Part shown: positions 12,644-23,400 of the stretch, in pieces
Layout of the letters: every line of letters begins with the position of its first letter
Numbering within the stretch: the stretch's first letter is position 1
From: Niebla homalea
Taxonomy: Eukaryota; Ascomycota; Lecanoromycetes; Lecanorales; Ramalinaceae
DNA length: 64,000 nt
Assembly: GCA_019925105.1 (NCBI GenBank)
Contig: JAHGAU010000006.1
Span: 1,302,001-1,366,000, forward strand
Reading direction: 5' to 3'
The notes under the pieces: model-generated
Told to the model about the DNA's origin: nothing
The model's database searches: none
What the model saw: the letters and a program-made list of their open reading frames with translations, nothing else
Translations under genes and position numbers: made by a program

Positions 12644-13104
12644 CCGGAGCACTCCTTCATCACTTCAGACCGTGAAACTTGTCAGATAGCATTGAGAGAT
12701 ATGTCTATCATATTGGGCTTCACCATAGATGACGAAAGCACGACATACTCATAAATCATCTATGAGACAGAACAAAGAAGCTTTTGAGTACTGGTGGTAG
12801 GTTGGCTCGTCGGTTGCTTGCGCGATATCCCCAGAAGCTTGTAGCCCATTTGAGTCTAGTCTCCGGAATCGAAAATTGGCCGGCTACAAGAATTTTCCTT
12901 CGTTCTCATACCCTTTTTTCATCGACTTCACACTCTCAACGTCCGACAGCTACCACAATCTCCCCTCATCCCTATCAATCGCTTCAGTAGCCCCTATCGT
13001 GTCGCCTGCGATACGTTTCAGCTATCCTTTGAGCTCCTCCTCATCCGGGAGTCCTCCTTACCACCCCTTCCAACATAGACGCAGATTAGTTGGACACCGT
13101 CAAA
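12644..13104. other. Intergenic: KRI1 3' end and ADP/ATP carrier promoter
   Basis: The KRI1 3' UTR is followed by the carrier's promoter. The last 150 bases before the carrier ATG are strongly pyrimidine-rich (CT tracts near 12940-13070), which is common in front of highly expressed fungal genes. Nothing else is seen. Confidence 0.5.
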
Positions 13105-14417
13105 ATGCCTGAAGGAGAAGTCGTTCAGTCGAAGAAGTCCTTTATGGGCATGCCGGTATTGTCGAATCCAAGTCGTCAGACTCCATTGGGCTTGTAAGGC
13201 TGACAAGAAAATTACAGGGTTTTGTGGTCGATTTTCTGAGTATGTTCTATAGCTAATTGGGTTGAAGGGCCCCATAGCAATGCGAACATCTACCTCTTAG
13301 GCTGCCTTGAAGTTCCTTGTTTGGACTAACATGAATGAATAGTGGGTGGTGTTTCTGCCGCCGTTTCGAAGACCGCAGCTGCGCCAATTGAGCGTGTCAA
13401 GCTTTTGATCCAGAATCAGGTATGGAAGCTTTAGGATCATACAGAGGCAGTTCCCATCAAGGGAGGGTCATGCGAATACTGATCCAAATCACCAATCAGG
13501 ATGAAATGCTGAAGACTGGCCGTCTGGACCGAAAATACGATGGCATCATCGAATGTTTCAGAAGGACAGCAGGCAATGAAGGTGTCGTCTCACTATGGCG
13601 TGGTAATACTGCCAATGTCATCCGATACTTCCCTACTCAGGCCCTCAACTTCGCCTTCCGCGACACTTACAAGTCAATGTTTGCCTACAAGAAGGAGCGG
13701 GATGGATATGCCAAGTGGATGATGGGCAATTTGGCCTCCGGAGGTGTAAGTATCCGAGCCATGTCTTTTCAAAGTTGCGCGGCTAATTCATTCTAAGGCT
13801 GCCGGTGCGACGTCTCTCCTCTTTGTCTACTCCCTGGATTATGCCCGTACTCGTCTCGCCAACGATGCCAAGAACGCCAAGACTGGTGGTGCTCGTCAAT
13901 TCAATGGTCTGGTTGATGTGTACAGAAAGACCTTGTCCACGGATGGTATCCTTGGTCTCTACCGTGGCTTTGGTCCTTCCGTGGCTGGTATCATTGTCTA
14001 CCGTGGTCTGTACTTTGGCATGTACGATTCGATCAAGCCTGTTCTCCTTGTTGGCCCTCTCGAGGGTAACTTCTTAGCCTCCTTCTTGCTCGGATGGACC
14101 GTCACAACTGGTGCTGGTATCTGCTCTTATCCTCTGGACACTATCCGTCGTCGTATGATGATGACTTCTGGCGAGGTGGGTTCATTCATATTCGAACCCA
14201 AACAGCAATCTTCACTAACGCTTCGATCCAGGCTGTCAAGTACAAGTCATCCCTTGATGCCGGTCGCCAAATCGTCGCTGCTGAAGGTGTTCGATCTTTG
14301 TTCAAGGGCGCTGGTGCCAACATCCTCCGTGGTGTTGCTGGTGCCGGTGTGCTGTCAATCTACGACCAGGTGCAACTGCTTATGTTCGGTCAAGCCTTCA
14401 AGGGTGGATCCGGATAG
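13105..14417 (+). CDS. AAC: Mitochondrial ADP/ATP carrier
   Basis: Six exons: 13105-13155, 13218-13239, 13343-13419, 13500-13745, 13798-14175, 14232-14417; 319 residues, the usual length for fungal carriers. Exon 2 is a 22-nt micro-exon coding Gly-Phe-Val-Val-Asp-Phe-Leu. The protein has three mitochondrial-carrier repeats (Pro-x-Asp/Glu-x-x-Arg/Lys motifs at the Pro-Ile-Glu-Arg-Val-Lys, Ser-Leu-Asp-Tyr-Ala-Arg and Pro-Leu-Asp-Thr-Ile-Arg sites) and the diagnostic Arg-Arg-Arg-Met-Met-Met at 249-254. It exchanges cytosolic ADP for matrix ATP across the inner mitochondrial membrane. The first four introns crowd the 5' third of the gene, the usual layout for highly expressed fungal genes. Confidence 0.97.
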
Positions 14418-15009
14418 TCAAAATCGAGGACCACGCGACCATGGACAAGACGAGCCCGAACACGCGGGAATACAAGCACGGCGATGTAGAAGGGGGTTCC
14501 TAAATCTTGGTGTGAGGCAGTGGAGATGGGTGGAAGTGCGCGAGGAGGTCATAGGGAGGTGCTGTACTATTCGAACTGGCAACTTTTCATACATGTACTT
14601 CTGTACCTTGCAATTCCACACTCCACTTGGTTTCTCTTCGCGTGCCGGTGGGTTTGCGCGTGCAAATAGAATGCGTATTGAGTTGGGATCAAATCGAACC
14701 TTTTTCAGTGTATTCACATGAATATCTCCAACTTGGATCAGCAAGCTTCAGCCCTTAAGACAAGGTGGGGTCAAGCAAATCCATTGGGATCTTGATCAAT
14801 TCCATATTATCTCATGATTGAGGGCTGCTCTTACAGATCAAAGCTGAGATGGCTAAAGCAAGTTTAGAATCAGCGCTAACTTCACATTGACTGCCGTCAA
14901 TCAGAGCGTTACTACTCAATTCAGGACATGTCGCAGCAACGTTTAGCTTATGGATGTACCGTTACTGCAATAACAAATATGGCATCTGGAAGTCTGGCAT
15001 TCTAGATGC
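14418..15009. other. Intergenic, convergent 3' ends
   Basis: About 590 bases between the carrier stop and the ERG24 stop. These should be two 3' UTRs and a shared termination zone. I see no coding signal, repeat or RNA gene. Confidence 0.5.
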
Positions 15010-16504
15010 TCAATAGACGTAAGGCAAGATCCTGTAAGGCACCTTCTTCCTGTACTCCTCCCAATCCTCGCCATACTTCCTCTTGCACTTCTCTTCATCC
15101 CTCATCTCACGATGAATGAGCAGGATGGCAAAATAGACAATGTAGAAATAGGTGAAAGCCATACCCCAGCCCCTCGCTTCACCTTGAGTCACAGCGTCAC
15201 TACCAATTGAGAAGCTCGGGCTCTGATCAATCACATATCCAGCGAACCCCGTTGGCAGACAATAAGACCAGGCCATGATCCAGTCGCCGAGGTAGTTAAT
15301 ATGCCTAGCTCTACCCCACCACCCGGAAATCAAGAGCTTGCTACCTGACTTCGTCTCCATGTAGTGGAGCTTAGCAATCTTGGGATCATTCGGATTCGTC
15401 CGAAAGCGATTCTTCTCGTTGTTCGCACTGCGGAAGATCCAGTATCCGAATCCTTGCACTGCAAGCACTCCCAGAATGCCTCCAATGCCTAGATGGACCG
15501 GATGGACGGCGAGGTAGCGTGCCTGCAAAGAATAGATGAAGGGTAACCACACCAAATCGCCGAATGCGAGCATGAAGCCGAAACCATCGGTGGTGATATC
15601 CATGGTTGTCAGGATGGCGGATTCCATGTAGAGAGCATCGAAGACGTACAAGGCCTGGAACGCGGTGATCAATAGGATACTGTCACTGATGGTATTGTAG
15701 AGCTTGTACTGGTGCGCCATGAATGCCATGTTCAGGAGAATCCAACCGAGCATACCAGGTCGGAGTTCGCAAAATGCTTTAATGTCTAGGGTGCCAACGA
15801 GGGGAAGATCGAGGCGCGGATTCAGCTCGCGGCCGATGAACCAGTCATAGATGACGTTACCGGAGTGGCCGCCGGCAGCAAGTTCACGTTGCAGGCTGTT
15901 GCCCTTTTTGACGGAGAAGCTGCGGACGTAGACGTATGAGGCAAGTAGGGTAGCGATGCCAATGTTGGCTGTAATGAGCTGGACGTAGTTCTCCCAGATG
16001 AAGGTCCAGAGGGGAAAATCGACGCCTTGGAGCGCTGTGCCGGTTGCTGCTATGCCGAGGGTGACAAGTGCGGAGTTGAAGGCATTGAACTTGTATTTCA
16101 ATTTCCCCCCAGTCGAAAGCTCTACGCCTTCGACCTCTTGCCCGGGGAGAACAACTTGCAACGCTAAGCTAAGGGCGTAATATCCCAACATCCATGATGT
16201 AGCCTTGAAACTTGCCAGGCCGGCAAAACCAGGCCACCCTGTTTCTTTCTTGAGTGCCTCTAGCGTTAGGGTAGATGGATGGAGGCTGGATGGTACAGGA
16301 CAACCGGTGACGTCGTTACAGAGGAATGCCGCCAAATAGACGGCGACTGGAAGTCCCGCTGAGATGAAGAAAGCACCTGGCCTGCCCAATCTCAGTGTCC
16401 AGCCAGGGTAACCTTCAATTGGAGACTATGACTTACGGTCCGCAGAATTCGTAGCCATGGGCAGGCTCTGCGGGCAAGACTGACTTGCGCTCGCTCTTCG
16501 ACAT
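15010..16504 (-). CDS. ERG24: Delta(14)-sterol reductase
   Basis: Two exons, 16504-16437 and 16381-15010, with a 55-nt intron; 479 residues. Exon 1 codes a 22-residue polar N-terminus, and the junction restores Cys-Gly-Pro-Pro-Gly-Ala-Phe, the family's first conserved block. The body is polytopic with eight or more hydrophobic stretches. The sterol reductase signature lies at about 372-389 (Leu-Leu-Ile-Ser-Gly-Trp-Trp-Gly-Arg-Ala-Arg-His block). The C-terminus (Lys-Tyr-Gly-Glu-Asp-Trp-x-x-Tyr then Val-Pro-Tyr-Arg-Ile-Leu-Pro) is typical of ERG24/lamin B receptor proteins. It reduces the C14-C15 double bond of sterol intermediates in the ER with NADPH, after the CYP51 step of ergosterol synthesis. 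The related ERG4 (C-24 reductase) family is possible but fits the N-terminal block less well. Confidence 0.92.
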
Positions 16505-16863
16505 TGTGAAGGACCAGGAAATATCGAAGAATCAAAAAAAAGAATGAGCAAGTCGACATGTAAATAATACTAAATACCGACTACGTCAATGATCTGGACC
16601 TTTTTCCCTTAGCTGCATGGCCCGGGCCCGGGTGGCCTGACTGAACCAGAACGAGTGCAAACGTGGTGAGACTGAAATTGGCCTAGCGATAAATTCATAA
16701 TCAGGCTGCAGCTCGTCCAACCTCCACATCATCATCTTTCAACGAACATGTTGCAACTGCTGAAAATTACACGATAACATTTCAGAGAATTTGCTGTCTT
16801 GGTCTGTTGTGGATGTAGATCACAGCAAAGGACTGGTAGATCCAACTCTCTCCTCGTGCCGCC
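16505..16863. promoter_or_regulatory. Divergent promoter, ERG24 and sorting receptor
   Basis: These 359 bp separate the two start codons. At 16621-16632 there is a perfect 12-bp palindrome, CCCGGGCCCGGG, in otherwise average sequence. I do not recognise a sterol-response element with confidence. Confidence 0.6.
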
Positions 16864-18003
16864 ATGCGCGGCTATCTTGTTCCCACCTTACTCGCCCTCT
16901 CCCTACAAGCTTCATACACCGTTCTCGCAGCCTCATCATCGAAATCCGATGAGCACAAGGATCTGAAACCTTGCACCGTCTACGACCCTTCGCGTGGTCA
17001 TTTCTACGACCTCAATACCATCACTGTACATCCATTGGTGGATCACAAAAAAGCCCATAAGGATGATCGAGATTCAAGCTGGTACTCGCGGGGCTACGAC
17101 TATGGACTCAATTTCACCATGAATTTTTGTGCTCCAGTCATTGAATCTTTGGAAGATGTTGAGGGTATCAAGAAGAGTGAGATCAAGAACATCAGCGCTT
17201 TCTATACCACCGAGGATGAAAAGACGTATTCAATAGGGTGAGCTTGTTCGCAGCCAACATAGTCCTGGCCGATTTGATTGACCTCTCAAATAGCCAAGTC
17301 TCAACAGCGCCGATAATACGGGGTCGGAAATTGACCCTCAATTACACCGACGGCTCTCCCTGCGATTCTTCTTCCGCAAGCTACCATGAACCACGAAGCA
17401 AAAGTCATGGTAAGGAAGAAGATGACGATGACGACGATGATGACGATGAAGACCGGCGCAAGCATTCCAGGCCCTCAAAAGGTCCGAGTCGCCGCAAGTC
17501 CACCCTCATATCCTTCATCTGCGACCGCGACTCCTTGGCCCCCAAGGCCCACGTCTCCTTCATCGGCGCTTCACCTGATGAATGCACCTACTTCTTTGAA
17601 GCGCGCTCCATGGCTGCATGCGGAGGTGTCATCGCTGCTCAGCAGTCATTGGGTCCAGGCGGCGTCTTTGGGGTGATTGCTCTGATAGCGGCTGCCGTCT
17701 ATCTGCTGGGAGGTATAGCGTACCAGAGGACGGTCATGCACCAAAGAGGATGGAGGCAACTGCCGAACTATTCTCTTTGGGCAGGTATCTTTAGCTTCAT
17801 AGAGGTAAGCTTCTTGACTGGTAGTGGGATCGCGAGAATGGGTTTGTTAACGCATGTTACAGGATGTTTTTGTCATCCTCACGAGTTCGTGCGCTAAGTT
17901 CATGCCGCGGAGGAAAGGCTACAATCAGCTGTCGACAGGAGGCCGAGGTCGAAGAGACGATGAAGCGAATGGGCTGATCGATTCTTACGAAGAGGAGTAC
18001 TGA
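16864..18003 (+). CDS. Mannose-6-phosphate-receptor-like (Mrl1-type) sorting receptor
   Basis: Three exons, 16864-17237, 17294-17804, 17863-18003; 341 residues. An N-terminal hydrophobic segment (about 1-22) reads as a signal peptide. It is followed by a luminal domain with Cys-Thr-Val-Tyr, Tyr-Gly-Leu-Asn-Phe-Thr-Met-Asn-Phe-Cys, Gly-Ser-Pro-Cys, Phe-Ile-Cys-Asp-Arg and Glu-Cys-Thr-Tyr-Phe-Phe-Glu blocks, the spacing of an MRH (mannose-6-phosphate receptor homology) domain. A Gly-rich hydrophobic segment near 230-255 is the transmembrane helix. After it comes the conserved Tyr-Gln-Arg-Thr-Val-Met-His-Gln-Arg-Gly-Trp-Arg-Gln-Leu-Pro-Asn-Tyr region and an acidic tail. In yeast, Mrl1 helps sort vacuolar proteases between Golgi and endosome. 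A run of nine Asp (about 168-176) interrupts the luminal domain. The last exon would be missed by a single-frame reading. Confidence 0.85.
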
Positions 18004-18514
18004 CCGCTCGAAAGCAAAACGTGGTATGGAAAGGCAATCTTATGTGGCGTTGACTCAATAGAACAGCATGTCGCAAGAATGACGCATAGTAAGCGGGTCA
18101 TATGGTCAATTCTGCGATGAATGGCGGGCGGCATCAAAGACGCATCTTTCCAGGAGGGTAGCACAAAAAATCTGGGCATTCAACGAGACATGTTTTGCAT
18201 GATAGCTATACCTTCCCATAGACGGATCGAAATCTTCAATGGTTGACACTCCCTTCAGATGCCTCAAATAGGTTTTACCTAGTTAAGTAGAGTCTAAACC
18301 TTGAAGCCCATCCACTCATCCTGCCCTCTTGATGTACTGTTGTCCTTTATAATGTTTCATTCCAAGTTGCCGCAATGAAGATGCCGTTACTCGTGAAACC
18401 AATCCCTTCTCCACCCCCCCAAACTGCTTTTCTTACCCCTCGAAAGACGCCACGCTCTACCAAATGATTCCATCATTACCCCTTCAACCCACCAAAAATC
18501 CAGCAAATCCCCCC
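18004..18514. other. Intergenic, convergent 3' ends
   Basis: About 510 bases between two convergent genes, with 3' UTR character. The right end is C-rich. No gene is seen. Confidence 0.45.
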
Positions 18515-19540
18515 TCACAGCGCCCTCCCAATCCCCCTAACCTCCCTCTCCAACCCCTCAACCTCCCTCCTCATCCCCTCCACCCGATTGGCTCCCGCCT
18601 CCCCCACGTCGCCCATCTCAATCGCATCATCCTCCTCCATCCTCCTCCTCCTCCTCCTCCCCACCTCTTCGCTCCTCCGCCTCCTCGCACCCGTCCTTGC
18701 CCCCCCTACCACCACGACCACCCCCGCATCCCCCAACGACGACGACGACGACGACGAAGAAGGGGAGCAAGCGACAGCAGCAGAAGGCCGACCGTTGACT
18801 CCGCTCCCCCCTTCCTCCTGATCATGCACCACCGGCAGCGCGCCGCCCCCGCCGCCGCCAACGACGTCGAGGCTCTCGCTCTCGCTCATCATCATCATCG
18901 TGCGCTGGGTATTATGCTGCTGCTGCTGCTGCTGCTGGTCCGACGACCTGGTGGAAGCCTCGTGATGGTGGTGGTGGTCGTCGTCGGTGGTGAGGATGGT
19001 GGGGGTCCGGCGTTGGTGGTGGTGGTGGTGGTGGTGGTGGTGGTTGATGGCCTTGTGGTGGGTTTTCGCGGCGGGGTTGGGGAGATGATGATGGGTGAGC
19101 GCAGCGCCGCCGCGGCTGAGGATTTTGTTTTTCCCTCTTGGGTTTGAGGGAGTTGGATTGTTGGTGGTGGCGGTGGCGGTGGAGGTCGTCATCGTGTTGG
19201 AAGAGGAGGAGGAGGGGAGTTCGGGGTGTTCAGTTCTTTGGCCCTGATCTTCGTGATGGTGGTAGCGGGGGTATTGATGACGACGGTGTTGTTGCTGCTG
19301 CTGCTGCTGTTGCTGGGGAAGAGCAGCAGTTGTTGTCGAGGAGGGAATGGTGGAAGGGTAGGGTTGTCGTGATGGTTTGGGGGGGAGACCGCCATTGGCA
19401 TTGGCAGGAGAGGAGTCAGGAGTCCGGGAGGAGGAGGGCGGAGGGAAGTATTTGTCGGCGTCGTAGATGGTTGTTAGGGTGGGAGCGGCGCCGGGGAGCG
19501 CTATGGGTGCATGTTCGGGACGGATGCGGAGGAAGCACAT
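18515..19540 (-). CDS. Homopolymer-rich hypothetical protein
   Basis: A single uninterrupted frame of 341 residues. It begins Met-Cys-Phe-Leu-Arg-Ile-Arg-Pro and a fairly ordinary 40-residue segment, then becomes low complexity: Gln runs (nine and seven), a nine-His run with further His stretches, Ser runs, a Met-Met-Met-Met stretch, Gly runs and an Arg-rich block, ending in a short Glu/Arg heptad-like segment. I recognise no domain. Trinucleotide runs produce long open frames on both strands here, so a 227-residue plus-strand ORF (18464-19147) competes. I prefer the minus frame because it is longest, begins with a complete non-repetitive N-terminus and sits 3' to 3' with its left neighbour. 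The protein could be a disordered regulator; function is unknown. Introns within the repeats cannot be excluded. Confidence 0.55.
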   Translation of the reverse strand: MCFLRIRPEHAPIALPGAAPTLTTIYDADKYFPPPSSSRTPDSSPANANGGLPPKPSRQPYPSTIPSSTTTAALPQQQQQQQQQHRRHQYPRYHHHEDQGQRTEHPELPSSSSSNTMTTSTATATTNNPTPSNPRGKNKILSRGGAALTHHHLPNPAAKTHHKAINHHHHHHHHHQRRTPTILTTDDDHHHHHEASTRSSDQQQQQQQHNTQRTMMMMSESESLDVVGGGGGGALPVVHDQEEGGSGVNGRPSAAVACSPSSSSSSSSLGDAGVVVVVGGARTGARRRRSEEVGRRRRRRMEEDDAIEMGDVGEAGANRVEGMRREVEGLEREVRGIGRAL

Positions 19541-20423
19541 TGGTTTTGGAGCAAGCAGGTAAGGTCAGAAAGGGGACGTTGGGGTTGCGGATTGATGAGG
19601 AGAAGCAGGATAAGGCTAGTGGGAAGGTAATGAGCTTCAGTGACTTGGTGCAGACCTTTTGGTCGACAAGGTGATGAATTGAAGAGTAATGTAACAGATT
19701 TCTTTTGTAAAAATGGAGCAGTGGAGCGACATGAAATAGCAGGACAAGAGCATGGGAGGTTGCATGCGCAAACGGCTTCAAGAGGGATTCAGCATTCATG
19801 AGATGTTTAAAAGGAAATATGGCACAGTACCTGCACTGTAGAGGGTGTCGTGCCGGCCGTCATGCCCGAGCGTATGGCGAAAGAGGGCCACCGTTGCCAG
19901 AATCCAGGAATGCGGCATGGGACCATCGGTCTTCGGCCCCTCCATGCTCTTGTACGCTTAATGGCAATTCTCGCCTTGTCTATAAAACGGACCCAAAGAA
20001 GTCCATTATGCGCAATAAGGTCATGTTCTGCATGTCCCGAGCGGCGAAAACATTGCAGCGTAGGCAGCTATGTTTAGAACGTGGGACTCGGGGAATTCTT
20101 AATCAAATGATTGAGTCTTCCAGTATTAAATCGTCGCACGGGAAAAGATGCCTCGGGCCCATGCACCGGGGCCATGATGATGAGATGGGTCGGGAAATTG
20201 ACAGGACGCTATTATCAGGTACGTACTTGTCTTCCTTTCCTTTCCAGGATTGGTGGGTCAAAGCAATTGCGGACTATTTACAATTCCCATCTGGCGGTAC
20301 AAGCACTGGAAACTTCTGGTAGATGATGGACCGAGACTTGACTATGTCAATATACACGGACATTTCAAAAGTTCACACTTGTACATCCAAAGATTTTATC
20401 GACGTCGACGAAACGTGATGTGG
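19541..20423. other. Intergenic region upstream of the homopolymer-rich gene
   Basis: About 880 bases containing the promoter of the homopolymer-rich gene (right of 19541) and the 3' flank of the large zinc-cluster gene. A 174-codon plus-strand ORF (19798-20322) has no recognisable feature, and its composition does not look coding to me. Confidence 0.4.
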
Positions 20424-23400
20424 TCAATTTGGACCACTGAAAGCTATATCTGATTCGGGAGGGTTCAAATTGAAGGGCATGAACCACGCACTTGTACTGG
20501 GGTCTCCCCCGTATTCTGCCGAGATATTAGGCCCCAAGTCTCCCATTGAGAAATGCTGGTGATCCAGAGGTACTGGTGGGTTACCCTCCCACATTCCGTC
20601 CGTGTCCACTGCCGTAAAGTCTTGTCCATTCGTCAAAGCATTCAATGCTGAAGCCGACGTGGATGCGGACGGGTCGTTACCCGCATAAGCGCCATAAACG
20701 AGACGTCGATCCAGTTGGGGTAACAGCGAAGTATGCGACTGGGAGGCAAATTGGTTCGTGTCCGTGTATGGATTGTTTGGAGCAAAGAACATTGGATGGG
20801 ACGGTGTGAAGGGCGACAGGGTCATTGGTGCTTGTGACTCTGGTATCGTAATGGGTAACGTGCCTTCTTGCGAAAGGTTCTCGGCGTCTGGCTGGAAAGG
20901 CTGGGATGGCTCAGAGCTGCGCCTTGCAGTCCGTATCGATCCCTTGGAAGACGTCTTTGCTTTTGACGGCTGCGTGTGATTTTCAGGCGGAGCTTGAGTT
21001 TGGACAAAATGCTCCACGGTCTGTAGGTCAGACTTGTGGCTCAACGATGCATTTTCCTCGGGCTCCGACTTGACTTGAGCTCTATCTTTCTCGGCATCTG
21101 CGTGAAGAACACCATGTGGATACTCAGTGAACCAGTCGCCAAATTGGAAGACAGGCTCCTCCTTCGATTTCTCGCCACTGATTTTCGAAGATGCATCGGA
21201 ATATTGCTTGCAGATATCGCGGAGATCATCCACCATGAAATGAAATACGCCCCAATGAGTCTTCGTCTTGTTTAGGTAACCCACGCTCTCAGCCAATCGC
21301 TTCCGCGCATTGTCTTTCAGGCTGGGATTCCCGGAGAACATCGCCCAGACATGAACAATGCTCGATAGGAAGGCACAGTAGCCCATAAAAGGAGCTACGG
21401 TGTGGTATTCGAAGGCATCGGCGATCAAAATGGATATCTGATTCGCTGCATCTAAGGCAACCGATGTAGAGTCTGTCAGAAATGACCTGGGTACGTCCTT
21501 TGGAGGATCCGCCTCTGGCGAACTTGGTATAGCGAAACGGTGAAGAAATAGCATGATCTGGTTCAGGCCAATGTGTAAGAAGAGGAACTGATTAGCCAAC
21601 TTTTCGCTCGCATGGTTTTGTAAATTATCAGCTGTATTCTCCAAGTCTGATGGAAGACCCGATTTGAGCTTGCGCAGCTGTTCTTTCAGATTCTTAAAAT
21701 GAGACTGATCGTCCCATATCGGATATTTGTCCCTATCCCTACCTCCTAGGTTCATATACTTGATCACTCGGCCATACAGAGCAATCGTCCGAACCATGTA
21801 TGCAGTGACGCCCATGTTTTCTTGGGGATCGGTTTGATGGCCAACATCTGGTTTCTCATGATTGGGCGTATCTCCTAGCAAGGTTCCTGTAGAACCAGGG
21901 ATCTCCATTAGAAACTTAGACTCCTTGATAGGCAATTGTACCTTGATATCGTCTTCATCCGCAAACATAGGTCTCTCCGTACCAGAAGCAGTAAAGCGAT
22001 CCATAGTGAAGCAGGCCCACATTGTACGCCGCCTTATCTCTCTGTCGATGAAACTCAGCTCCGCTTTCTTCTCATTCTTCGTCCCCAGAGGGTCATGATC
22101 GAATTCACGATGCAATTGTAGTGCATAAGCCATTCTGGTGGCCATTCCAGAAAACATCCAACTTCTACCACCTTGACAAGTGCCGAATTCGTGTAGACCG
22201 AGAATGACGGTAACGGTAAGTATTGCAATATTTGGCTCGTCGTATCGCTTAAGGACAATATCTCGCGCTGGACCAGCCCATTCTTCGCCTCTCAGGTATT
22301 TTGGTTCTGAATTGATCTGGGGATGAGTAGAGAAGCGTGCTGCAACGGCACATACTGCCAGTAAAATCACGGGAGGGAGTGTGCCGGCACGTAATCTGCG
22401 CATATAACTTGGGCGGTGCATTAGATGATACGATTGACCGTACAGGTAGTCGAAGAAGATTTCGGAAAGATGCTCTTGGATGTCCTTTGGTGGCAGATAC
22501 TCGGCCCCTTCTGCTCTCGTGGTACTACATCCTTCAACCCGCTCGCCTTTGATGGGATGCGAAGCTTTCGGGGTAGTCAGATCTTTGATTTCAGTGCCAA
22601 AAGCCTCGTCCAGGGCCCTTTTCTTCCCGGCATGGCTGTGTTCCGATGGTGTAGGTCGAACGATCGCCCTGGGTATTGCTGCTTTCTGATGGAACTCTTC
22701 TTTGGGTATGATCTTGATGACTCTATCCTCCATCCTCTTCAACCTCCTATCCAACATGGCCATGTAATCTGTTCTGGGCGCGGCTTTCCTGGCGGTTACC
22801 TTATAAACGCACGGCATTCGAGATCGGGTGCAATGGTTGCATGCAGGCTTCTCGCCTGAACAGCGTATCTTCTTCCTTCGACATGCTATACAGGCCAATG
22901 GTAACCGTTTTCGGTCCTTGCCAGCTTTCGTCTTCTGATCCGCCCAAGCAGGCTTGCTATCTGATTCCCCTTTCAAGCTAGGTTTGCTCGAATCCTCTTT
23001 CCCGGATTGATGTCCCCAAGCGACATTGTCAGAGGCGCGAACGCTTGCCGGACTTGTGGGGTGGGTTCCATCAACACTTCCACTTTTTGGACGCGAGTGG
23101 GATTCAGAGTCAAACGATCCATAGCCGGGTCGATTGGTGCTTGCTGAGCTGCCGATATCGGACAATTGACCCTGATGTGTCTGTGATATAGCCGATCGGG
23201 AATCGCGCCAAGGATAGTAGTCGACTTTATTGCCAACTGGGTTGAAGGATTGAACACCTGGGAGGATAGTGGACGAGGGTGGAGGCTGATTGAATGGAGA
23301 TTGGAGTGGCGCATCAAGCATCACCGGAGGCTCCTGAGTTGGGTAGGGTTGGGCTGCCGGCGCAGCAAAGCGATTCAGGTCAGCGGGTGGATTGATACTT

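Noticed and set aside
18464..19147. A 227-codon plus-strand ORF opposite the homopolymer-rich gene
   Set aside because: It consists largely of Pro, His, Val and Leu runs created by the same trinucleotide repeats; it has no non-repetitive conserved start.
19798..20322. A 174-codon plus-strand ORF as a possible gene
   Set aside because: No recognised motif, irregular composition, and it lies between well-supported genes where only promoter and 3' flank are expected.
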